A DNA stretch of 64,000 nt from Verrucomicrobiota bacterium (GTDB lineage: Bacteria; Verrucomicrobiota; Verrucomicrobiia; Opitutales; Opitutaceae), in contig JAFAAS010000051.1 of the NCBI GenBank assembly GCA_023426435.1, forward strand, positions 7,317 through 71,316, in the 5' to 3' direction. Positions 20,101 to 27,100 of the stretch are shown piece after piece (within the stretch, counting starts at the first letter, position 1; every line of letters starts with the position of its first letter). Both the position numbers and the translations under genes were made by a program. The notes under the pieces were generated by a model. It worked only from the letters and a program-made list of their open reading frames with translations, had not been told where the DNA came from and ran no database searches.

Positions 20101-20328
20101 TAAATTCGCGCCCAGATCCGCCGCCGTCGGCAATTCCTCCCGATCGCGAAACACCGGAAAAATCCGCGCCGGCACCCGCTCCCCGCGCGTCGTCGGCTGC
20201 CCCACCAGTTTCTTCGGCACCCGATACGTCTCGAGCGCCCGGTGCAGCCAGTCGCCCCAGGCCTTGTCGCGATGACTGTAGCTGATGAACGCCCAGTATT
20301 TGAATTCTGGATTCGTCTCGCCGCTCAT
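17176..20328 (-). CDS. TIR domain - transmembrane - WD40-like repeat protein
   Basis: A 1050-residue protein. Residues 10-125 are a TIR domain: YWAFISYSHRDKAWGDWLHR, PVFRDREELPTAADLG, then SRYLIIICSPSSAKSQWVNE, with Glu102/103 as the candidate NADase glutamate. A single TM helix at about 206-224 (MWLGGLAAAALAVSAVVW) follows an Arg-rich stretch. From about 270 to the end the text shows beta-propeller/WD40-like blades (HRQRVSAVGFDGRGERLLTA, then VRVWSAATGEEL). The TIR side should be cytoplasmic by the positive-inside rule, putting the propeller outside; this topology is inference. Its start overlaps the MCE gene stop by 4 nt. It could produce an NAD-derived signal on sensing an envelope ligand. 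Confidence 0.87.
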   Translation of the reverse strand: MSGETNPEFKYWAFISYSHRDKAWGDWLHRALETYRVPKKLVGQPTTRGERVPARIFPVFRDREELPTAADLGANLKNAIEQSRYLIIICSPSSAKSQWVNEEILTFKRLGRANRVLALIVDGEPWASLAKPGVAVERECFPPALRFQLGADGQLSDVQAEPIAADARVHADGRQNALLKLLAGVVGVNYDDLRQREKIRRRRRRMWLGGLAAAALAVSAVVWTRFDAAEREKRFEAAQAEIGRARQALAAGEPTRAARLALGAIERAEDARRELEPAWHVLRRALDGHRVERVWEAHRQRVSAVGFDGRGERLLTASEALEEVRVWSAATGEELTKLETGPLELAAWTESGDEIVTLRTQFEDGEQRAELTWWNPQTGVVVRKTALPGAAGFVRPDVGTVSPRWIVLNDFSGEEATQRLVRLSDGFAERTIPIRAGVWGRAEVLPEVGVVLRIQADTGVTVFSLSDGGERCALEGIGPLERIGLKSIVASMDGKRIAAVVTSDDQPAMAGVWDVQSGARIAHYEAGAGEHVTDLWLHAAPDGRVIGRSEGLLAVVAEPLGRMPVQVSARSAVIAWSDGTADSGPIAASIAFGGIAELWFPLLGLKSEISGVEDALTAVALSPDAKRFAVGDAAGNLKLWRLVAPVDREAELPDRVQMAAMSGTGDVLLKGGAGELLIWDVGERNVLARWSAGGRSRESGGLRAWGESTARYVWREEEGWLAVLPPSGDEEAVVTFYDTREGTLLGRYPKNGDEEVQLAPRGRRALVRKGDGSWEIVNLGKEGAAVVSLAAEPVKGETWGFSAGFTADGQKVIASPGRGWLEVFSAETGASEKRFKFADAVNFDVSLIVPHPTENAVLVGTLEGVWKVDLSSATGVRAFAEATTLVGETVFDPTGRLLISNQDGRLRWWRWPELQPAGDVHGEFRPGLTAVLEDGESLLVVERLLEGWPGAAAVVARDGGKERLRLENVLAADGRLGLAAVQDVNVVRVVRLRDGEVLAEVPDVRATQASFAKDGSRVGLVLLDSERYVSLRVAVEREELRARARELGRE

Positions 20329-21275
20329 CGCTTTTCGCCCGCCCCCGCTTTGTCCGCCTTCGCCGCTTCCGCCGCCTTCTTCTTCATGTAACGGCTAAAC
20401 GGCCACGTATTCGCCGCCGCCTCGCTGAGATCGCGCGAATTCTTCAGCGTGTCCTGCGACAACTCCAACAACACCGGCATCTGCTTCTCCACTTCCGCCA
20501 GCGTGCGATTCACCGACCCGAGCGTCACCGCGATATCCGCGCGATTCGTCCGCACCGCTTCCGTCAGCTCCGGCAATAACTCGCCATTCAACCGCCGCAG
20601 CGACTCGCTCAACTCTCCCGCAATCATCGCCTCGTCTTCCTTGATCTGCGCCAGCAATCCCCTCGCTTCCTCGATCGTTCCCGTCACCGCACCGAGATGC
20701 GCGTCGATGCTGTCGATCTGCTTCTCCACTTTTTCCAAAATCGGATCGAACCGTTCCGCGCGATCGTTCAACCCCGCAATCATCTGCCCGACTTCATCGA
20801 GCAGCCTCCGAATCGTCGGCTGCAGCTCCAACAACTGCGTCATCAAATCCGGCGCAATCGCTCCCGGCAACTCACCGCCCGACGGCACCAACTCCGCCGT
20901 CGTCAACGCCGGCTGCAACTCCAGCCGCGCCGCATTCACCAGATCGCTCCGCACCACCACCCGCGACCCGCGCCGCAGCCAGCTCGCCTGATCCGCCTCC
21001 ACCCAAAAGCGCACCTCCACCTGCAACCCGCCTTCACGCTCCACCAATCGCGTCTCGCGCACGCGTCCGACCGTCAGTCCGTTGATCACGACCAGCGAGC
21101 TTTTCGACACACCCGCATTGTCGTTCAAATACGTCACAAAATCCGCGCGCGTCCGCATCCACCCACGGCTCCACCCGAACAGCGTCAACAACGCGCCCGC
21201 CACCACCAGCAGCGCCAACGCCGCCGCCATCCGATGCCGCCGCGGCGCCGTCGATTCAAGAACGTAGGTTTTCAT
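20325..21275 (-). CDS. MlaD-like MCE-domain lipid-transport protein
   Basis: A 316-residue protein anchored by one TM helix (residues about 15-37, MAAALALLVVAGALLTLFGW). An MCE domain follows at about 41-125 (ADFVTYLNDNAGVSKSSLVV, then NGLTVGRVRETRLV and RGSRVVVRSDLV). Residues about 140-295 form a long alpha-helical, coiled-coil-like tail with a Lys/Ala-rich end. MCE proteins form periplasmic rings that carry lipids between membranes as part of MlaFEDB-type ABC systems. Cognate permease and ATPase-like genes lie directly upstream. A 4-nt overlap couples it to the TIR gene, which is an unusual partner. Confidence 0.88.
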   Translation of the reverse strand: MKTYVLESTAPRRHRMAAALALLVVAGALLTLFGWSRGWMRTRADFVTYLNDNAGVSKSSLVVINGLTVGRVRETRLVEREGGLQVEVRFWVEADQASWLRRGSRVVVRSDLVNAARLELQPALTTAELVPSGGELPGAIAPDLMTQLLELQPTIRRLLDEVGQMIAGLNDRAERFDPILEKVEKQIDSIDAHLGAVTGTIEEARGLLAQIKEDEAMIAGELSESLRRLNGELLPELTEAVRTNRADIAVTLGSVNRTLAEVEKQMPVLLELSQDTLKNSRDLSEAAANTWPFSRYMKKKAAEAAKADKAGAGEKR

Positions 21276-21299
21276 GATGCCATCTCTCCCCGTTGTGCT

Positions 21300-21392
21300 T
21301 CTCCACGCGCCCGCCCAAATCGCGCTTCGTGTCCCTTAGTGTCCATTCGTGGTTCAAATCCGAAATCCGTGTTCATCCATGTCCATCCTGGT
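21300..21392. repeat. decamer array of the GAATGGACAC type
   Basis: On the minus strand the 117-bp gap between the pseudo-ATPase stop and the MCE start contains successive 10-base units such as GGATGGACAT, GGATGAACAC, GAATGGACAC and TAAGGGACAC. It is an intergenic repeat array inserted within the operon. I see no coding potential. Confidence 0.65.
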
Positions 21393-22097
21393 TCACCAGC
21401 TCTCCGCCCGCAGCTCAACCACTTCGAGCCCCGCCAACGCCGCCGCTTCATGCGGCCCGGTCGTCACCAACAAATGCGCGCTCGCCGGCTCGATCCTCCG
21501 ATAACGCTGCAACAATCCCGCAATCGCCGCCCGATCCGCCGCGCGCAATCCATCGAAGGGCGCAAACGCGATCACCAACTGCGGCCGCCGCACCAGCGTC
21601 GTCATCCATCCCCAATACCGCCGCGCAAACGCCGTCATCTCCCCCGGTCGTCGCTCCAACAACTCCGCCGCCGCGACGCCTCTCATCTCCTCGCCCGCCA
21701 ACTCGCGCAGCAACTCCGCAACCTCCTCACCCCGCGCCCGGCCGCGCGGCCACACGTCGTGATACCGCTGCGACAACAACAAATTCTCCCGCACCGTCAG
21801 TTCGTCCGCCAACCCGCCGTCGCGCAGCACAAACCCCACGAATCGCGCAAAAAATCCCCGCAGCTTCTCCGCCGGCAACATCCGCAACGCCATCGGCCTC
21901 CCCGCCGCATCGCGCACTTCCTCCAACCACAACTCACCTTTCGCCTCCCCCGCCAGTTCTTCGCCCGCCAAATAACGCGCGATAAAATCCTCCTGCACGT
22001 GCTCGGGATCCAGCGGCAGCACATGCACGCGCCCGCGCTCGATCCGCGCATCCAATCGCACGCCCGCCGCCAGCTCGAATTGTTCGAAGCGCAACAT
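21393..22097 (-). CDS. MlaF-like ABC ATPase homologue lacking catalytic motifs (pseudo-ATPase)
   Basis: A 234-residue protein placed where the Mla ATPase gene is expected, overlapping the permease stop by 4 nt (ATGA). Its layout follows MlaF. RGRVHVLPLDPEHVQED occupies the Walker A position but has no GxxGxGK. DGGLADELTVRENLLLSQRY matches the MlaF region after the Q-loop, with Arg in place of Gln. RRPGEMTAFARRYWGW replaces the LSGG signature. LVIAFAPFDGL replaces the Walker B DEPF. The H-loop reads TTGPHE. It is thus an ABC-fold protein predicted not to bind or hydrolyse ATP normally. The homology call is by eye from motif order; the frame is intact, so it is not a decayed pseudogene. Confidence 0.7.
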   Translation of the reverse strand: MLRFEQFELAAGVRLDARIERGRVHVLPLDPEHVQEDFIARYLAGEELAGEAKGELWLEEVRDAAGRPMALRMLPAEKLRGFFARFVGFVLRDGGLADELTVRENLLLSQRYHDVWPRGRARGEEVAELLRELAGEEMRGVAAAELLERRPGEMTAFARRYWGWMTTLVRRPQLVIAFAPFDGLRAADRAAIAGLLQRYRRIEPASAHLLVTTGPHEAAALAGLEVVELRAESW

Positions 22098-22807
22098 CAG
22101 AGCAGGAAAAACAAAAGCTTCGCCGCAAAGATCAGCACCAGCGCATCCCGAAACACCCGTCCGATCGGCGCCACGCCCAACCTTCCTCCTCGCCCCGCCA
22201 ATCCCGGCGCACAACACACCGCGCCGACCGCGCAACCGACGAGCGCATTCAACACATACCCCGCCAGAATCCCTCGCCCGCCTTCCTCCAAGATCGCCCC
22301 GATCTCCGCCCCCAGAAAGCGCCCGTCGATCGCATAATTCACATACGTCGCCACCACCACCGCCGTCACTTTGAACATCATTCCCGTCACCAGATACACC
22401 AGCGCCAGCCCCCACACCCGCGGCAGCACAAACAGCTCCAGCGGATCCATCCCCGCCGCCGCCACGCTCGTGAAACGATGCCGCTCGCGCGCCCGCCACA
22501 ACTCCAGCGTCGCCGCCAAGCCCGCCTGCCCGACCACCAACACGCCCGCCATCACGTCGCCGAGGTGTTGAATCGCGAAAAGAAAGATCCGCGCCAGCTC
22601 CTCCGGCCTCGCCCCAAACCACGGCAGCAGCGGCAACACGAATTGCAGCAGCGTCACGCCCAAAAGCACCGACACCCACAACGCCGACACCGCCGTCCGC
22701 CCCAACCCGCTCACAAACGCCGCCGCCAGCGCGTCGCGCACCGCCCTCCGCCGCACGGCCGCGGCCCGGAGAAACATCGTGGCAGCCAGCGCAAGCGCGT
22801 CCGTCAT
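22097..22807 (-). CDS. MlaE-like permease of an MCE lipid transporter
   Basis: A 236-residue integral membrane protein with five or six hydrophobic segments. The MlaE-type cytoplasmic loop is recognisable: HLGDVMAGVLVVGQAGLAAT, then RHRFTSVAAAGMDPLELFVL, followed by PRVWGLALVYLV. It is divergent from Proteobacterial MlaE in charged positions of that loop (the usual ElGxM region reads ELWRARE). It starts 2 bp after the lipoprotein stop and overlaps the pseudo-ATPase gene by 4 nt, so it is part of one transcription unit. It would form the membrane channel that passes lipids to the MCE ring. Confidence 0.8.
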   Translation of the reverse strand: MTDALALAATMFLRAAAVRRRAVRDALAAAFVSGLGRTAVSALWVSVLLGVTLLQFVLPLLPWFGARPEELARIFLFAIQHLGDVMAGVLVVGQAGLAATLELWRARERHRFTSVAAAGMDPLELFVLPRVWGLALVYLVTGMMFKVTAVVVATYVNYAIDGRFLGAEIGAILEEGGRGILAGYVLNALVGCAVGAVCCAPGLAGRGGRLGVAPIGRVFRDALVLIFAAKLLFFLL

Positions 22808-22809
22808 CG

Positions 22810-24132
22810 CTACTGCACCTCCAGCACCTGTCGCTGGAATTTCGTGATGTCCACCGTCACCTGCGACGAGAGCTGCACGAGCAATCGAAACACGTCGCGA
22901 TTCCACCGACCGTCGAGGCCCTCGGTCTGTCGGGCGGGGTCTCCCGACCCCGCCGAGCCCGCCAACACTGCATCCGTAATCCGGTATTCAATTCCCGCAT
23001 ACGTCAGCTCCGCCGCCGGCGCCGCAAACTCCCCTTCGTTCCCCCACACCGTCCGCAACACCGGACGCAACTGCCGCGGCGGCACCTGCCCCGCGAACGT
23101 CGCGTCGCCCATCCACTCCTCCATCGCCCGCTGCTCCTGCGCCACCGCCTCGAGCACGCTGCGAAACGACCGCAACACCAGGATCGATCGCGTCCCGCCT
23201 CCACGCCGGCCTTCGTTCTCCGTCGGCGCACTCGTCACCGTCGCCTCGAACACCGCATGCAGATTCTTCAACGACGCCGCGTAATCCGGATCCGATCTGC
23301 GCGCGAACCGCTCGATCACCTGGTCGACAATCTCCGGCTTCGCCCGAAAGCGATACGCCGTTCGCGCCGTTCCCAACAACCACCCGTCCTCTCCGCGCCG
23401 CCAGATCCGCCCTTTATCCGACGCATCCAGGAGATCCTTCGAAGTCACATTCGCCAACGCGCCATTGCTCAAGGGCGTGAACCTTTCCTCCGCCACCAAC
23501 CCGAGCCCGCCCGCCCGCTGCAACTCCCGCACGATTTCACACACGCGCAAAAAGCGCGCGAACGAGTCCGGCGTTCCGCGCAGCGGCGAATTCGTCAACA
23601 CGATGTGCTCCGTCGTCCCATCGTCGTTGCGCAGCTCCACCTCGATCCGCTCCACCAGCACGCGCAACAACTGATCCACCGGCCAGCCTTGCTGATAAAG
23701 CATGTTGAACGCATCGATCGAAATCGGCGCCAACAACTGCCGCGCCGCCTCCTCGCTGTTGATCGGAATAAACACGAACTTCGGGCTCGCATTGATCGAC
23801 GCCCCCGGAGTCACCGTTCCGCCCAACACATTCGTCACCGTGTTCGACACCGTCGCCGCCACCGTCCGTCCCGTCGTGTGACTGCTGTTCCCGCTCATGT
23901 TCAGGCTGCTCGTCTGGCTCCGATCCAAACGGATCTCGCCCACCGCCATGAAATACGCCGGATGCCCATGATCGAGCCGCGCCAGGTTCAGCAACATCTG
24001 CCAGTTCATGTCGCTTGCGTAGTCCGTCGAAAACGACGCGAAATCGCGCTCGAGCTGCTTCGTCGCGCACGAGGTCAGCAACATCCCCGCCCCCACTCCC
24101 AACAAAATCCGACTGAACGTAGTCACCTGCAT
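22810..24132 (-). CDS. lipoprotein of unknown function in the MCE operon
   Basis: A 440-residue predicted lipoprotein. The signal peptide MQVTTFSRILLGVGAGMLLT runs into the lipobox LLTSC with Cys22. I do not recognise the mature domain. It is soluble, mixed alpha/beta, with a Ser/Thr-rich stretch (about residues 70-110) and a helical second half. An ABC/MCE-associated lipoprotein would be analogous in position to MlaA or PqiC, but no such motif is seen. Near the C-terminus the frame passes through a GC-hairpin repeat (22932-22954). The longer upstream frame was rejected because it overlaps the DUF4062 gene. Confidence 0.75.
   Translation of the reverse strand: MQVTTFSRILLGVGAGMLLTSCATKQLERDFASFSTDYASDMNWQMLLNLARLDHGHPAYFMAVGEIRLDRSQTSSLNMSGNSSHTTGRTVAATVSNTVTNVLGGTVTPGASINASPKFVFIPINSEEAARQLLAPISIDAFNMLYQQGWPVDQLLRVLVERIEVELRNDDGTTEHIVLTNSPLRGTPDSFARFLRVCEIVRELQRAGGLGLVAEERFTPLSNGALANVTSKDLLDASDKGRIWRRGEDGWLLGTARTAYRFRAKPEIVDQVIERFARRSDPDYAASLKNLHAVFEATVTSAPTENEGRRGGGTRSILVLRSFRSVLEAVAQEQRAMEEWMGDATFAGQVPPRQLRPVLRTVWGNEGEFAAPAAELTYAGIEYRITDAVLAGSAGSGDPARQTEGLDGRWNRDVFRLLVQLSSQVTVDITKFQRQVLEVQ
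22932..22954. repeat. GC-hairpin repeat, family C, inside a coding frame
   Basis: The arms GCGGGGTC and GACCCCGC around TCCC match the core of the intergenic copy at 49988-50013. Here the repeat lies inside the lipoprotein gene and is translated as part of GSAGSGDPARQ. Confidence 0.75.
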
Positions 24133-24170
24133 AAAAAATATCGCCAAGCGCCAGCGAGCCGCTCGCCGCC

Positions 24171-27100
24171 TCAGCCTTCGCCTTCCCGCGCTTCCGCGAC
24201 GATCCGATCCGCCACGTCCGCCAGCTCCTTCGATAGCTCGGGCGTGATCTCCTTCCGCGCCGCTCGCGCGCGCTCTCCCGCTTCTTTCAACCGCACCGAT
24301 CGCTCCTCGCCTCGCATCCCCTCCGCTTCCCGCACCAGCGCCCGCGCCAGCTGCAGTTCGTTCAACGCCGCATTGATCGCGCTCGCATCTTTCACCTGCA
24401 GCCCTTCCCGCGCCCACTCGATCGCTTCCTTATAACTCGCGCTCCGCTCCGCCCCGCTCACCTCCGCCGCATAATCGTTCAACACTCCCGCCAGTCGCGC
24501 CCGATACAATCCCCAGCCCAGCGCCGCATTTCGATCGCCACTCGCAACCGGCAAGACCCGATCGCCCACTTCGATCGCCGCGCGATACGCCTCGATCGTT
24601 TCCTTCAACAATTTCGTCCGCTCCGCTCCCGTCGCCTCGTCCGCGCGCGTTTGCAGCGTATCCGCCAAATCACGACGCAGCCCGAGCACGAGCCCGTCGC
24701 CACCGGTATGCGCCTGCGTCAGCCCCGTCCGCAGCGCCTCCACCGCCTCCGCCAGCAACCGTCTCTTTCGCTCGCCTTCACTATGCTCCGCTTGCGCCAC
24801 CAGCGCCGACGCCAGCGTGCGATGATCCTCCGCCCACTGATACGGATAACCGTCGCGCCAAAACTCGAGCGTGCTCCGATGCAGCGCGATCCCTTCGCCG
24901 ATCGCCGCGACCGCGTCCTCCCCTTCCATCTCCTTGCCGCGCTCAATCAAATGCATCGCCAGCAACCCAACTTGCGTCGCCCACGCCAGCGGCTGCCCTT
25001 CCCGCGTCGTCACTTCCAACACCTGCCTGCGCGCCTCGATCGCCCGCGAAAAAAACTCCACCCGTTGCGCCTTGTCCTCCGTCGCCCACCCGCGCCGCAT
25101 CAACGCCATCGCAAGATCTCCCTGCGCATCCGCCCAGTCCTGCGGCATCTCCTCCCGCGAATAAACCTCCAGCACCGCCCGATACGCCTCGAACGCTTCT
25201 TCCGCCGCCGCGCCTCCCGCTTCGCCCAACATCGCCGCCAGCGCGCTCAACGAATTCGCCAGACTCAGTTGCGCCCCCGCCCACCGCAAGGGCTGCGCCG
25301 CCCGCGTGTGCACCGTCAGCTGCGCGCGCCGCGCCTCGATTTCCTCCCGCCGAAATTCCAACCGCTCACCTTCGTCCCGCGACTCCGCCGCCAGCGCGTT
25401 CAACGCCGCCGCCAATCTCGCCTGCGCCGCCGCCCATCCGTGCGGGTCGATCTCCGGCCGATACACCGCAAACGTTGCCCGCGCCGCCTCCGCCGCGTCC
25501 GCAAACCGTTTCAACCGCTCCGCTCCCGTCGTGTAATACCGCGCCTGCACCCAGAGCGCATTCGACAACGCCAGCTGCCCGCTCGCCCAAGCCTCCGGGA
25601 ATTCCTCTCGCGTATAAACCTCCAACACCGCGCGCCGCGCCGCCAGCACCTGCGCGTGCAACTCCGCATGCCCCGCCTCCGCCGAGTCTTCCCGCATCGC
25701 GTTCAAGATATACGCCAGCAACGATTGCGCCCGCGCCCACTCCTGCGGCGTCCCTTCTCGCGTCAACACGTCCAGCGCCTCGCGGCACGCCGCCACCGCT
25801 TCCTGCCGCAACGCCGTCCGCTCCGGATCCACCACATCGCTCGCCCGATCGTCCAGCGCATCCGCCAGATCGAGCTGCGCCTCCGCCCAACCGAGCGACC
25901 GCGCCCCGCGCGACAACACCTCGAGCACGGCACGCCGCAAATCCACCGCTTCCATCCGCACGTTCGTCCGCGCGTCTCCGGTCAGTTCATAACCTTGACG
26001 CGCCAGAATATCCGCCAGCCGCCGTCGCGCTTCCGCCCATTCCTGAGGCGCGCGATCCCGCGCATAAAGCTCCAACACCGCCCGCGTCGCCGTCTCCGCT
26101 TCGCGCAACAACCCCAATCGCTCCTCGCCTTCCGCATCCCGCGCCGCGTTCCGCAACACCGCCGCCAGCGCATGCTGCCGATCCGCCCACCGCACCGGCA
26201 ACGCCGCCCGCGTTTCCACCTGCAACGACGCGCGGTGCATCGCCGCAATCTCCGCCCGCCTCGCCCGTCGCTCCTCCACCGGCGCCTCATCGGCCTCTTC
26301 TTCCGTCGCGTCCGCCAAATTACCCTGCACCCGCGACCAATCCTGCGGATACGTCGCCCGCGTATAAACGTCCAACGCCGCCCGATACGCCGCGATCCCC
26401 TCCGCTCGCCATCCCGGCGCATCCCGCTCGTTCGCATCGCGCGCCTGACTCAACAACGCCGCCCCCAAATTCGCCTGCGCATTCGCCCACTCGTCCGGAT
26501 ACGCCTCCCGCTCCACCGCCCCAATCGCCCGCCGAAACGCCTCCACGGACTCCCGCCGCAAGCGCGCGCGCTCCGCCCCCATCGCTTCATCCGCCTGATC
26601 GCCGAGCACAAGGCCAAGATTGTTCTGCAATCCGCTCCACGCCGCCGGTTCTTTTTTCGGGTCGCGCACTTCCAACGCTTCCCGATATCGCCGCGCCGCT
26701 TCCGCAAAAAATCGTCCTCGCGCCGGCTGCAGCGCCGCCAGTCCGCGACTGCGCGCAAGATTCGCCAGATTGTTCTGGGTCGCCGCCCAGTCCTGCGGCG
26801 CCGCCGCGCGCGTCCGCACCGTCAACGCCGCCTCGAACGCCGCCGCCGCTTCCGCCAACAGCGGCTCGGGATCGATCGACTCCACCGCTTTCGAACTCAG
26901 CGCGTTCCCCAAATGATTCTGCGCAAAGCCCCACGCGGACGCCGACTCCTGCGGCGTCAACACGTCGAGCGCCGCCCGAAAACTCGCGATCGCCCGATCG
27001 CGTCGCTCCGCGATCGCCGCGCCTTCCGACACCGCCGCCCACGCATCGAGCGCTTTCGCCATCCGGCGCTGCAGATCGCCCCACGCCTCGGGCGCCCGTT

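Noticed and set aside
21393..22679. 428-residue single protein covering the ATPase-like and permease region
   Set aside because: Its N-terminal half is a shadow of the permease gene; the ATG at 22097 overlapping the permease stop defines the real gene.
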